In this document: in pieces, positions 17,742 through 27,085 of the stretch
Position numbering within the stretch: position 1 is the first letter of the stretch
Layout: each line of letters starts with the position of its first letter
Assembly: GCA_965221485.1 (NCBI GenBank)
Contig: OZ244893.1
Coordinates: forward strand, 3,720,001-3,784,000
Length of the DNA stretch: 64,000 nucleotides
Reading direction: 5' to 3'
From: JAJEBT01 sp965221485
GTDB taxonomy: Bacteria; Pseudomonadota; Alphaproteobacteria; MPNO01; UBA830
The notes under the pieces: model-generated
Seen by the model: only the letters and a program-made list of their open reading frames with translations
Database searches by the model: none
Told to the model about the DNA's origin: nothing
Translations under genes and position numbers: made by a program

Positions 17742-19618
17742 CGACGTCGATCGATGCCGTGACGAAGGAAGTGGTCAGAAATGCCCTGAGTTCCATTGGT
17801 GACGAAATGGCGCTGGTGATCATGCGCACCGCCTTTTCGCCTATCGTTCGCGACTCAGGAGACTATTCCACAGGCCTTTGTGATCGTAACGGAAAGATGA
17901 TTGCGAGCGGTCTGACCATGGCCTTGCATCTGGGCTCCTTTCCGGACGCCATGCAGCAACTCCTTGCCGCCTATGACGGGGATATTCAGCCCGGCGACCT
18001 GTTTGTCTGGAATGATCCTTACGGCGGCGGCGGGATGCACCTGCCAGATGTCTATATCGTCAAGCCCATCTTCTGGGACGAGAGAATCGAGGGTTTTGCG
18101 GCGACCCTTGTGCATCAGATTGATATCGGTGGAGCCGCACCGGGGTCCACGGCCGTGTTCGCAACCGATATCTATCAGGAGGGCCTCAGGATCCCGATCG
18201 TGAAGCTGTATGACCAGGGCCAGCCCAACGACACGTTTTTCCGAATACTCGAGAAAAATACGCGATTGCCGGACAAGGTGTCAGGCGATATGCGTGCTCA
18301 GGTTGCCGCCTGCAGAACAGCTGAACGAGCCTATCACAAGCTGATTGAAAGATACAGTGTTGACACGTTTCGCAATCTGATCGAGGAGATGCACGCCCAT
18401 GCGGAAGCGCTGATGCGCCAGGAAATTGCGTCCTTGCCGGACGGGACCTGGTCCTTCACTGACTTTCTCGACGGTTTCGGCGAGGATCCCGAACCCATCC
18501 CGCTCAAGGCAACGGTAAAGATCGATGGTGAGGAGCTGACCATTGACTGGGCCGGCAGCTCCCCGGAGGTTCCTGCAGCGATCAACTGTCCGGTACCGTT
18601 TGTCAAGGCGGCCTGCTATGTCGTGCTCAAATGTCTGGCCGAACAGGACATACCGGACTTTGAAGGCTTCATGCAGCCGATTCATGTGGTTGCGCCGGAA
18701 GGCACTGTTGTCAATCCGAAGCCGCCGGCGCCCTGTGCGGCACGCGCCATCATCGGATGGCGTGCGCTGGACGTACTGTTCGGTGTTTTCGCACAGATCG
18801 TACCGGATCGCATCCCGGCTGGCGGCGAGGGCGGTGTTTCTTTTCCGGTCATCGGCGGCATGCGTGAAGGCCGCCCCTATATCTGCAGCGAGACCCTTGC
18901 CGGTGCCTGGGGCGCGCTTCCCCATTGTGACGGCATGCATGGTATCCCCAATCCGGGAGGGAATCTCACCAACCAGCCCGTGGAAATGATCGAAGCGCTG
19001 TTTCCGATCGAGGTGACACGCTACGGGACCGTCGAGAACTCGGGAGGACCCGGGCGTCACCGCGGCGGTCCCGCTTTTGTGCGGGAATATCGGTTGCTGG
19101 AGGGAGAGGCGCGGCTGGTCATGCGGTCGGATCGTCGCAACACCCTGCCATATGCGCTTGGCGGCGGATCGCCGGGGACGCCGTCGTGGAACATCCTGAA
19201 TCCGGGCGATACACAGCGCCTGCTGCCTGTCATGCCCATGGAAGCGATCGAACTGAAGCCGGGGGATGTCTTTTGCCATATATCGGCAGGCGGGGGAGGT
19301 TACGGAGATCCGCTGACGCGAAGTCCGGAAGCCGTCCTCAAGGACATCCTCGAGGAGCGGATCACCACAGACTATGCCCGTGACGTGTATGGCGTCATTC
19401 TTTGTAAAACAGCCCCCCGGGTTGATCTGGAAGCAACGACGACGATGCGCCGGGGTCTGTTGGCGAGACGAGCTGCATCGGAGCACGTGGACATGGCGTT
19501 TCTCCGTCACTTTCATCAACCTCTCGGGATCGATGGATATGTGCTGGAGGGCCGACGGCTCCGGTTCCCCGAAAAGGAACCGTGCGCCACTTCTCCCTTG
19601 TCCGTGGAACAGGATTGA
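17738..19618 (+). CDS. hyuB: Hydantoinase/oxoprolinase family protein, subunit B
   Basis: The 626-residue protein is the HyuB partner, which with HyuA forms the hydrolase or carboxylase. Typical family stretches include VRNALSSIGDEMALVIMRTAFSPIVRDSGDYS near the N-terminus, FVWNDPYGGGGMHLPD, VENSGGPGRHRGG (here TVENSGGPGRHRGGPAFVREY) and GGGGYGDPLTR near the end. Its start is fixed by the ATGA overlap with hyuA and an upstream GGAGGG. Length and order are normal for the family. The downstream DctP gene is 160 bases away, so the transporter may be read separately. Confidence 0.88.
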   Translation: MTTSIDAVTKEVVRNALSSIGDEMALVIMRTAFSPIVRDSGDYSTGLCDRNGKMIASGLTMALHLGSFPDAMQQLLAAYDGDIQPGDLFVWNDPYGGGGMHLPDVYIVKPIFWDERIEGFAATLVHQIDIGGAAPGSTAVFATDIYQEGLRIPIVKLYDQGQPNDTFFRILEKNTRLPDKVSGDMRAQVAACRTAERAYHKLIERYSVDTFRNLIEEMHAHAEALMRQEIASLPDGTWSFTDFLDGFGEDPEPIPLKATVKIDGEELTIDWAGSSPEVPAAINCPVPFVKAACYVVLKCLAEQDIPDFEGFMQPIHVVAPEGTVVNPKPPAPCAARAIIGWRALDVLFGVFAQIVPDRIPAGGEGGVSFPVIGGMREGRPYICSETLAGAWGALPHCDGMHGIPNPGGNLTNQPVEMIEALFPIEVTRYGTVENSGGPGRHRGGPAFVREYRLLEGEARLVMRSDRRNTLPYALGGGSPGTPSWNILNPGDTQRLLPVMPMEAIELKPGDVFCHISAGGGGYGDPLTRSPEAVLKDILEERITTDYARDVYGVILCKTAPRVDLEATTTMRRGLLARRAASEHVDMAFLRHFHQPLGIDGYVLEGRRLRFPEKEPCATSPLSVEQD

Positions 19619-19778
19619 TCAACAGGCCTTGACCCGGGATTACCCGGAACAGGGCCGGATCCTGCAGTGAGAACCCATCCGGTAGCGCCGACGCTCTTGT
19701 TGACTTGGCAACAATGCAATAGGGTGTGAGCAGACTGATCGGCGTTGTTGACGCTGGCATTACACAGGGAGGTCCGAC

Positions 19779-20867
19779 ATGTTCGGTTTCAAACAGATGG
19801 GCTGGTCTGCCGCCGGGGTGGCGGCTGTGGCCTTGATGCTCGCACTACCGGGAGCACCAGCCGTCGCCCAGAAAACCATCGCCTTGACCGCGGTGGATGG
19901 ATATCCCCCGCGCGCCCTGCAGGTCCGCACGTTTATCGAATATCTTATTCCGGAAGTGGACAAACGGCTTGCCGCGTCCGGACAGTACAAGATTAGGTGG
20001 AACAAGGCGTTCGCCGGGCAGATCGTGAAGGTGCGCCATGTGATGACGGGCATGCAGAAGGGTCTCGGCGACATTGGTGTTGTCACAAGTGTTTTCCATC
20101 AGGACAAGGTTCCGATGCAGGCCGTCGCCTATGTCACGCCGTTTGTGACGGCTGACCCGGTGCTTTTGTCGCGGACAGTCGATCAACTCGCTGAGCAGCA
20201 TCCCGAAATGAGGCAAGCCTGGGAAAAATACAACCAGGTGCTTCTGTCGAGTTTCTCGGTTATCGATACGTACCAGATGTTCTTCCGCGACAAGATCACA
20301 AATATCGGGGAATTCAAGGGCCTCAAGATTGCCGGTGCCGGGATCAACATGCGGTATCTGACGGGGACAGGTGCCACACCGGTGATCGGATCGATGGTGC
20401 ATTACTACAACAAGTTCAAGACCGGAGCGATCGACGGTTCCATGCTCTGGACCGACGCCGCCGTGGCCTTCAAGCTGGTCGACGGTGCCAAGTTCATGCT
20501 CAAGGCTGACATCGGAACCGCCAACTCGAAGGCGCTTACGATGAACAGGGATGCCTACAAGCGGCTGCCGAAGGAAGTTCGCGATGTCATTCACGATGTT
20601 GCTGCCGATTATCGGGATTACACGGCGCAGCAAGCCATCAATGACGCCGACCGGGCCTATCAGAACTACCGCGACAAGGGTGGCGAGATCATTCAGATGT
20701 CGCAGAAAGCCCGGGAAGACTGGGCGAAGACCATGCCGAATATTGCCAAGGACTGGGCCAGTCAGCTTGATGCCAAGGGGCTACCCGGTACCAAGCTACT
20801 CGTCAGTTACATGAATACCATGCGTGCGGCCAATCAGCCCATCATTCGGCACTGGGACAAGGAATAG
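19779..20867 (+). CDS. dctP: DctP family TRAP solute-binding protein
   Basis: The 362-residue periplasmic receptor has a Sec signal peptide (MFGFKQMGWSAAGVAAVALMLA then PGAPAVA, cleavage before Q31 or so). It has the DctP-type fold; residues LKIAGAGINMRYLTGTGATPVIGS fit the conserved substrate-carboxylate region, though the usual R-x-P is not obvious. GGGAGG lies before the ATG. It is followed by the small and large permease genes in the standard P-Q-M order. Given the adjoining hydantoinase pair the ligand may be a cyclic amide or the acid formed from it; this is inference. Confidence 0.85.
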   Translation: MFGFKQMGWSAAGVAAVALMLALPGAPAVAQKTIALTAVDGYPPRALQVRTFIEYLIPEVDKRLAASGQYKIRWNKAFAGQIVKVRHVMTGMQKGLGDIGVVTSVFHQDKVPMQAVAYVTPFVTADPVLLSRTVDQLAEQHPEMRQAWEKYNQVLLSSFSVIDTYQMFFRDKITNIGEFKGLKIAGAGINMRYLTGTGATPVIGSMVHYYNKFKTGAIDGSMLWTDAAVAFKLVDGAKFMLKADIGTANSKALTMNRDAYKRLPKEVRDVIHDVAADYRDYTAQQAINDADRAYQNYRDKGGEIIQMSQKAREDWAKTMPNIAKDWASQLDAKGLPGTKLLVSYMNTMRAANQPIIRHWDKE

Positions 20868-20873
20868 AGTTCT

Positions 20874-21419
20874 TTGACTCCAACCCCCGGGGAAGAGGCG
20901 CACGCGCAGCAGAGTGCGCCCTTTCGGGTGTTTTCGTCGCTTGTGAGCGGCATGAATGCCACGGGTTCCTGCTGGATCGTGGTACTGATGCTGCTGATCA
21001 ATGCGGAGGCAATCAGCCGGTCCGCAATCAATGAACCGATCATTGGTGTCATTGAAATGATCGAGATCTCGATCATCGGGATCGTATTCCTGCAGCTCGC
21101 AGATTCCCTCAGACAAGGAATCCTCACCCGGTCCGACGGGCTGTTCAACCAAGTCATGCGGCGAAGACCTTCCGCGGGTCACTGTATGGGGGTTGTGACC
21201 TGTGTTCTGGGAGCTGTTTTCATGGGAATTGTTCTCTGGGGCAGCGTTCCTTTCTTTTTCGAGGCGTGGGAAAACGACTACTATATTGGTGTCGACGGCA
21301 TGTTTACCGCACCGGTATGGCCAGTGGCTCTCATTATCGTGTTCGGCGTTGTGGTGACCATGGCCCAGTTTGTGGTCATGATACTTGACCACTGGCGCGG
21401 CATTTCCGGGCGGAACTAG
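20874..21419 (+). CDS. dctQ: TRAP transporter small permease (DctQ)
   Basis: The 181-residue inner-membrane protein shows four hydrophobic segments at about 33-52, 58-78, 105-125 and 150-172, as expected for DctQ. It opens with a TTG at 20874 about 10 bases after AGGA and only 6 bases after dctP, implying translational coupling; an in-frame ATG at 20952 is an alternative that would still keep all four segments. Sequence conservation of DctQ is low, so the call rests on topology and position between dctP and dctM. Confidence 0.82.
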   Translation: MTPTPGEEAHAQQSAPFRVFSSLVSGMNATGSCWIVVLMLLINAEAISRSAINEPIIGVIEMIEISIIGIVFLQLADSLRQGILTRSDGLFNQVMRRRPSAGHCMGVVTCVLGAVFMGIVLWGSVPFFFEAWENDYYIGVDGMFTAPVWPVALIIVFGVVVTMAQFVVMILDHWRGISGRN

Positions 21420-21428
21420 AGCAACCCC

Positions 21429-22745
21429 ATGGCAGGCGTCGAAGTGGGCATCATATCGGTGCTCGTCATCCTGGTTCTCATCTACACCGGGATTCATGTC
21501 GCTGTAGCGCTTGGACTGGTCTCCTTTATTGGCGTCTGGGTCTATCGTGACTCGATCGATGTGGCCATCAGCCTGCTCGCCGCCGCTACCCATGACACGA
21601 TTGCACACGCCGTCTTCGCAAACATTCCCCTGTTTGCCTTGATGGGGATTGTCTCAAGCGAGATTGGCCTCGGATCTGATGTCTATCGTGTTGCCGACCA
21701 GATGTTCCGGCGGGTGCGGGGCGGCCTGGGAATGGCAACGGTGGCTGCCAATGCCCTGTTTGCCTCGATCACGGGTTCCTCAATTGCATCGGCGTCGGTG
21801 TTTACGCGCATTGCTGTCCCCGAGATGCGACGGTTCGGCTATACGCGGCAGTTTTCGGTCGGTGTTGTTGCCGGGAGTTCCGTACTCGGGATGCTGATTC
21901 CGCCGTCATCGATGTTGATCATCTATGCCATCGTGGCTGAGCAGTCGGTGGGGCACATGTTCATCGCCGGCTTCATTCCCGGCGTTCTTCTTGCGGCCGC
22001 GTTCATCCTCGGCATTTTCCTGATGGCCCGGGTCATGCCAAGATTCATTGGAGGCGAAGAGGCCCTTGCGTCGCAGGAGGAAGGGCCGTCCATGAGCTGG
22101 TGGGAGATCGCGAAACTGCTGTTTCCGGTGGCCTTTCTCGTCGTGCTGGTCCTCGGTGGTATCTATACGGGCTGGTTTTCTCCCGAGGAAGCGGGGGCTG
22201 CGGGTTCGGCCGGTGCGCTTGCCATTGGAATCATCAAGCGCCGTCTGACGTGGAGCGGATTTTGGCGCGTACTGGTGGAGACCGGGCAGATTACGGCTGC
22301 CATCCTGTTCCTGATTATATCTGCGTCGATGTACAGCCGTATGCTGGGTGTGGCGGCACTGCCAACATTGTTCAGTGACTGGTTGACAAGCATGAATCTT
22401 GGAATGACAGGGCTGATGGTCATTTACGTCATTCTGATGGTTTTGCTCGGCACGATCATCGAGACGGCGTCCATTATCCTGATCGTCGTACCGCTGTTCC
22501 TGAGCTCTGTCGAGGCTCTCGGCGGAAATATTGTCTGGTTTGGTATTGTGACCGTCATCGGTGCAGAAATCGGCCTGCTGACCCCGCCTCTCGGTATTTC
22601 CTGTTTTACGATCAAGAGTACAATTCGGGATCCTACCATCACGCTGTCCCATATCTTTACGGGTGCTTTTCCGTTTGCATGTGTGATGTTGCTGGTGCTG
22701 ATTCTTGTCATTGCATTCCCGTCGCTCAGCCTCATGCTTCTGTAG
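21429..22745 (+). CDS. dctM: TRAP transporter large permease (DctM)
   Basis: The 438-residue protein is the ion-coupled translocation subunit with about 12 transmembrane segments. DctM signatures include FANIPLFALMGIVSSEIGLG, LFASITGSSIASASVFTRIAVPEM at about 110-135 and GSSVLGMLIPPSSMLIIYAIV after it, and LLTPPLGISCFTIKS near the end. It starts 9 bases after dctQ. This completes a dctPQM operon distinct from the TAXI transporter at 11-14 kb. Confidence 0.92.
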   Translation: MAGVEVGIISVLVILVLIYTGIHVAVALGLVSFIGVWVYRDSIDVAISLLAAATHDTIAHAVFANIPLFALMGIVSSEIGLGSDVYRVADQMFRRVRGGLGMATVAANALFASITGSSIASASVFTRIAVPEMRRFGYTRQFSVGVVAGSSVLGMLIPPSSMLIIYAIVAEQSVGHMFIAGFIPGVLLAAAFILGIFLMARVMPRFIGGEEALASQEEGPSMSWWEIAKLLFPVAFLVVLVLGGIYTGWFSPEEAGAAGSAGALAIGIIKRRLTWSGFWRVLVETGQITAAILFLIISASMYSRMLGVAALPTLFSDWLTSMNLGMTGLMVIYVILMVLLGTIIETASIILIVVPLFLSSVEALGGNIVWFGIVTVIGAEIGLLTPPLGISCFTIKSTIRDPTITLSHIFTGAFPFACVMLLVLILVIAFPSLSLMLL

Positions 22746-23256
22746 TCGGACCAATATCCTTCTTCCGGATGCAGCCCGGCACAACAAACCCCGATAACTG
22801 TCGTCCTGGTAAGCTCGGGCGAATACTCGGGGAAGCGTATGACTTCAGTGTGTTGGGACTGCCCCTGGTTGCCGGTGTGTCCCGGTGACCTGCACGCGCC
22901 CTCGTTCCGGCGCCAGTGACTTACATCTGCCCGGGGCCTTGGGCCACGACCCCCGCGGGCTGATAATGGTCATGGTGATGAGAGCGCGTATCGCCGAAGC
23001 CCGCTCGGGAAAGAACCGTATTGATGCGCACTGTGTTTGATGCTGGCTGTCTTCAGGGAATGCATTTCGGGCGGCGTCTTGGGGCAACGGGCGAAACGCC
23101 TCCCTGATCCTGTATCGGCCTGCGCGACGACAACGCCTCTCGGGACGAGGGCCGGGACGGGGGAACGAGCCCTTGACCTGAATGGGGAGGCAAGCCCGAC
23201 CTTAGACGTTTGAGGGCTGCGAAGACAATCGGAAAGACTTTTGCCCAAGGCCGGGC
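22746..23256. other. Gene-free spacer
   Basis: About 510 bases between the convergent dctM and nth genes. No convincing gene, no T-run hairpin. The right end contains short GC-rich inverted stretches without clear function. Confidence 0.45.
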
Positions 23257-23904
23257 TCAAGCTTCGGTCTTGGCCCTGAAGCGACACAGATCCCGAACCA
23301 CGCAGGACGGACAGTCGGGTTTGCGGGCCTTGCACACATAGCGACCATGAAGAATCAGCCAGTGATGAGCATGGTGAAGCCAGCGGGCCGGAATTCTCCT
23401 GACCAGCTTTGTTTCCACCGCATCCGGGGTTTTACCGGGAGCCATCCCTGTTCGATTTCCAAGACGGAAGATATGGGTATCTACAGCCATGGTCGGTTGT
23501 CCGAAAGCAACGTTCAGGACAACATTCGCCGTCTTGCGGCCGACACCTGGCAGCTTCATCAGCTGTTCCCGATCGGCTGGCACCTTGCCACCGTAATCCG
23601 AGACCAGCATCTGCGACAACGCGATGACGTTCTTTGCCTTGTTACGGTAAAGGCCGATCGTCCGGATTTCATTACGTATTCGTTCTTCACCCAGATTTAC
23701 CATCTTCTGCGGTGTGTCGGCGATCGAGAACAGGATTCTGGTGGCCTTGTTGACACCGACATCCGTGGCCTGGGCCGACAACACAACCGCAACAAGCAAA
23801 GTGAACTCGTTCACATACTCCAGCTCGCTGGCGGGATCGGGGTTGCTTTCCGAAAGGCGCCTGAAGAATTCCTCGACATCACGGGAAGGCATGGTCGCAC
23901 GCAT
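23257..23904 (-). CDS. nth: Endonuclease III
   Basis: The 215-residue base-excision repair glycosylase/AP lyase removes oxidised pyrimidines. The helix-hairpin-helix LPGVGRKTANVVL carries catalytic K124, followed by D142 in VDTHIFRLGNR. The 4Fe-4S cluster ligands C191, C198, C201 and C207 show the usual C-x6-C-x2-C-x5-C spacing. It is divergent from the DUF2244 gene, an arrangement common in alphaproteobacteria. An internal ATG four codons later could also start it. Confidence 0.95.
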   Translation of the reverse strand: MRATMPSRDVEEFFRRLSESNPDPASELEYVNEFTLLVAVVLSAQATDVGVNKATRILFSIADTPQKMVNLGEERIRNEIRTIGLYRNKAKNVIALSQMLVSDYGGKVPADREQLMKLPGVGRKTANVVLNVAFGQPTMAVDTHIFRLGNRTGMAPGKTPDAVETKLVRRIPARWLHHAHHWLILHGRYVCKARKPDCPSCVVRDLCRFRAKTEA

Positions 23905-24018
23905 GACGATGTTCTACCCTTCCGCCACGCCCCCGAAAAGATGCAATTTGATCAGACCCTTCACAAAACCGTTTCGCATTTATTGTGGTCGGCCTATCAT
24001 CGACCCATGAAGGAAATC

Positions 24019-24534
24019 ATGACAGCCCGTGACTGCCCAGCCAGGGGAGGCGAACGTTATCTGTTTGCCGCAGTCCTGAAGCCTCACGTAAGCCTCAACA
24101 GGCGTGGTTTTGTGCTCTTGATGTCTCTTGTTGCGGCTGTCGGATTCATTGTCGGCTTGGTTTTCATGGCAGCCGGCGCATGGCCTGTCGCAGGGTTCTT
24201 CGGTCTGGATGTGGCGCTGATCTGGCTTGTTTTTCGCGCCAATTTTCGCTGGGCGAAAACCCGCGAAACAGTCTCGCTGACCCGGGAACGTCTGACGGTC
24301 GAGCGGATCAGCCCGTCGGGATCCGTCCGTCGATGGGAATTCCAGCCCTACTGGATGAGGGTGAATCTGGATCAGCCTGATGGGAACTCCCGAGCCGTTT
24401 ATCTGTCGAGCCACGGACAGACTCTCAGGATCGGGACTTTTCTTGCGCCAGAGGAACGGCTGGATTTTGCACATGCCCTCAGGGAGGCACTTTCGAGAGC
24501 CCGCCTGCCGTTGCCTTCATCTGCCGCAAATTGA
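24019..24534 (+). CDS. DUF2244 family membrane protein
   Basis: The 171-residue protein matches DUF2244, small alphaproteobacterial membrane proteins of unknown function often next to nth. Two adjacent transmembrane helices lie at about residues 26-48 and 51-72. The following soluble part (RETVSLTRERLTVERISPSGSVRRWEFQPYWMRV) is typical. The ATG at 24019 follows AAGGA; an ATG four codons upstream at 24007 is also possible. The frame is open much further upstream, but that part is antisense to nth and not real. Confidence 0.82.
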   Translation: MTARDCPARGGERYLFAAVLKPHVSLNRRGFVLLMSLVAAVGFIVGLVFMAAGAWPVAGFFGLDVALIWLVFRANFRWAKTRETVSLTRERLTVERISPSGSVRRWEFQPYWMRVNLDQPDGNSRAVYLSSHGQTLRIGTFLAPEERLDFAHALREALSRARLPLPSSAAN

Positions 24535-24679
24535 AACCCAGCGCACCTGCCCACTTGTACACAGCCTTCTGAATAGAATCATTCGCGATCGAATCGAATT
24601 GCGCAAAATTCGGGTGTGATGGTAGTGCGGCACGGACTAGTGTTTGTCCGGAATACAGCCATCAGACGGAACTGGTCCG

Positions 24680-25573
24680 ATGACAAGGAAGATGCAAAAT
24701 CGCTCTCCGAGGCAGGTAGCGCTCGACTATGCGCGAATCGAACGGGCGCTTCTATACATCCAGACTCATTTTCGCGAACAGCCTGGCCTCGATGAAATTG
24801 CTGCAGCGGCTGCGCTCAGCCCTTGCCACTTCCAACGTGTATTCACGCGATGGGCGGGTGTCAGTCCCACCCGGTTTCTGGGATATCTCACACTTGCCCA
24901 CGCGAAGGCTGTCCTGGATGAAGCCTCGAGCGTCCTTGAAGCGTCTTGCGCGGTGGGCCTTTCCGGGCCGTCGCGTCTCCACGACCTGTTTGTGACCTAC
25001 GATGCGATCACTCCCGGCCAGTACAAGGCCATGGGCTCGGGTCTCGAAATCCGCTATGGGGTCCACACCGGACTGTTTGGGGACTATCTGGCCGCGAGTA
25101 CAGATCGCGGTCTTTGCGCGTTGCGGTTTCTCGGGGACGGAGGCAAGGAAGCGGCGGTCGCCGAACTGAGGCACGAATTCCCGGGCGCCCGGCTGCTCCG
25201 GGAAGAGGACGAGACGATAGAGCTCTGTGCCCGACATCTTGCTGCGAAGCCCTTGACCGGCCCCGGACAACTTCGGCTGTTTTGCAAGGGCACGAACTTT
25301 CAGATCCGGGTCTGGGCGGCATTGCTGTCGATGCCAACAGGAGCCCTTGCAACCTATGGAGACATCGCCCGCGCAGTTGGCGCTCCGAAAGCTGCTCGCG
25401 CGGTCGGCAGTGCCGTTGCGGCCAACCCCGTCGCAGCATTGATTCCGTGCCATCGTGTCATACGAGCCACGCGGTTGTTTCAGACCGATTACCGTTGGGG
25501 TTCAGCCCGCAAGCTGGCCATGATCGGATGGGAACAGGCCCAGCGATCGAAATCGTGCGACTTCGACCTCTGA
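24680..25573 (+). CDS. Ada-like protein: AraC-type regulator fused to O6-methylguanine-DNA methyltransferase
   Basis: The 297-residue protein joins an AraC helix-turn-helix domain (about 20-118, with LDEIAAAAALSPCHFQRVFTRW) to a DNA methyltransferase domain (about 135-290). The acceptor cysteine is C257 in the hallmark IPCHRVIR. The methylphosphotriester-sensing, zinc-binding N-terminal domain of E. coli Ada is absent. It therefore probably repairs O6-methylguanine and may still bind DNA, but how it would sense damage is unclear. The start at 24680 is chosen over a TTG at 24644 that lacks support. Confidence 0.87.
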   Translation: MTRKMQNRSPRQVALDYARIERALLYIQTHFREQPGLDEIAAAAALSPCHFQRVFTRWAGVSPTRFLGYLTLAHAKAVLDEASSVLEASCAVGLSGPSRLHDLFVTYDAITPGQYKAMGSGLEIRYGVHTGLFGDYLAASTDRGLCALRFLGDGGKEAAVAELRHEFPGARLLREEDETIELCARHLAAKPLTGPGQLRLFCKGTNFQIRVWAALLSMPTGALATYGDIARAVGAPKAARAVGSAVAANPVAALIPCHRVIRATRLFQTDYRWGSARKLAMIGWEQAQRSKSCDFDL

Positions 25574-25814
25574 CGGGTTCTGACCAACAGGGCGCGGATC
25601 CGTTTGTGGCCCGCGGGCGTCTCGTCAGCTTGGCCTTGCTGAACCCGGAAATTATCAGATCGGGCGTAAATCGTTCATCACACCGCCACGTTATTTGAAA
25701 CGGACCTGCCCGGCGTACGCATCGAAAGCAACAGATACGGGGACGTTTCCGGCTCTGGGATAGCTGTCGGCAATTTGCCGGCCCCTCAGGAAATGGAGTG
25801 ACAGGAAGCGAACG

Positions 25815-26039
25815 ATGCACACTCTCCCGGATCTGATCCCCTATACTCTCGGTATCGCCTGGCCGGAATGTCATCAGCTTATGACGGCAAAATTCCATGG
25901 GCGTGTTGACGTCTGCCATTACCGTTCGGAAATGCTGGTGCCTCCGGTCCGGACCATGCGATGTCATGAATCCGAGGCCCCTCAGCTTGGCTGGTTCATC
26001 ACCCACCGCACTGATCGCCCCTTTGTCGCGATGGACTGA
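25815..26039 (+). CDS. Possible small hypothetical protein
   Basis: A 74-codon frame starts at an ATG six bases after AGGAAG. The sequence (MHTLPDLIPYTLGIAWPEC...) has a mixed composition with several Cys and His and no recognised domain, signal or membrane segment. It stands in a long gene-poor stretch. It is listed because of the ribosome site; it may equally be chance or a decayed gene fragment. Confidence 0.25.
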   Translation: MHTLPDLIPYTLGIAWPECHQLMTAKFHGRVDVCHYRSEMLVPPVRTMRCHESEAPQLGWFITHRTDRPFVAMD

Positions 26040-27085
26040 TTTCTTATGGTGGCCGGCCGAGGAGCGAGAAGCGGCCTCTCAACCGTGGTGAACGGTGAGG
26101 CTCCGGAACTCTCTCCGGTGCACGACTTCGGGATGGGAAGCAAGACTGATATGGATGGACTGGTTTTCTGACTGAGGAGTTTTCAAACCGACTTGCATGC
26201 TTTCGATCCCGCAACGGAAACGGAACGAGGATGTCCGAGCAACGAACCGGATCCTTGATCGGTGGCGTCGGTTGTCCTTCACCGCGTCCATACCGTGGTC
26301 AAGGGGGATATATCCGGAGCCGGGCGAGCCCCGGTGCCCGGTCCGGCGGATCAGGGAATATACTATCCGGTTCACCGAAGGAGAGGCTTTCCGATTTCTG
26401 CAGCTTTGCCTTGAGGAAAGACCCCGGCCACTGTCAGAGAGTTCATTCATTTCCAACGCCGTCCTCAAAGTGACCCTTGTTCGACGGAAACCGTGCTTTG
26501 GTCCGTGTTACAGGTAAGTGTGAACGATTTTCCGAATTCAGGAGCCTGGTGATCCGGATCACGAACTGCTTCTCCTGCAGCTGTTCCTGGCCCTGTCCGC
26601 ACTGCTTCCGGAGGCGCGGTTCTACGACCGGGAAAGAGGAGCCTGCCGGAGTGGTACCTGTATCGGAATGAAGTGATGCAACACATTTTTATGACAGGAT
26701 TGATCACGACCGTGTACGCACAGGCTGGTGTGAAAATGCCGACAGGGGGCAACCAAGTTGCGCCGTTTGCGCCGGGGCCCGGATCGTCGAAGACACCCTT
26801 TCCTGGTTGGCTTGAGGCCAGGAACTCGCCCGGGCGAATAACGAGAATCAACAGCCGAACGGAATCGCGGGTCCAGCGTCACAGGGTCAAAGGATCAAAG
26901 AGAAGTTTCGTTTCGGTACCGGTGAAACGTTTGGCTGGGCTCATACGCCATGATCGGCTCCCGTCGAACCGCGATCGGCAACTGGCTGCAGGAGTCCTGA
27001 ACCGGATCTGGCTGGACCTCGACCCTTGCCAAAGGGGCCGGACAAGACGTCAAATTCGATAAAAGACTTTGAAAGGACACGTCTG
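26040..27085. other. Long gene-free spacer
   Basis: About 1050 bases with no supportable gene. Several frames of 60-130 codons are open on both strands but are rich in Arg, Ser and Pro and lack ribosome sites. A slightly AT-richer patch around 26670-26710 could contain a promoter, but no pair of boxes is convincing. It may be a graveyard of a lost gene. Confidence 0.4.

Noticed and set aside
18281..19519. 412-codon frame antisense to hyuB
   Set aside because: Shadow of the hydantoinase B gene; no recognisable protein text.
23347..24006. Long N-terminal extension of the DUF2244 gene
   Set aside because: It is antisense to the whole of nth; the family starts at the membrane segments and a ribosome site supports 24019.
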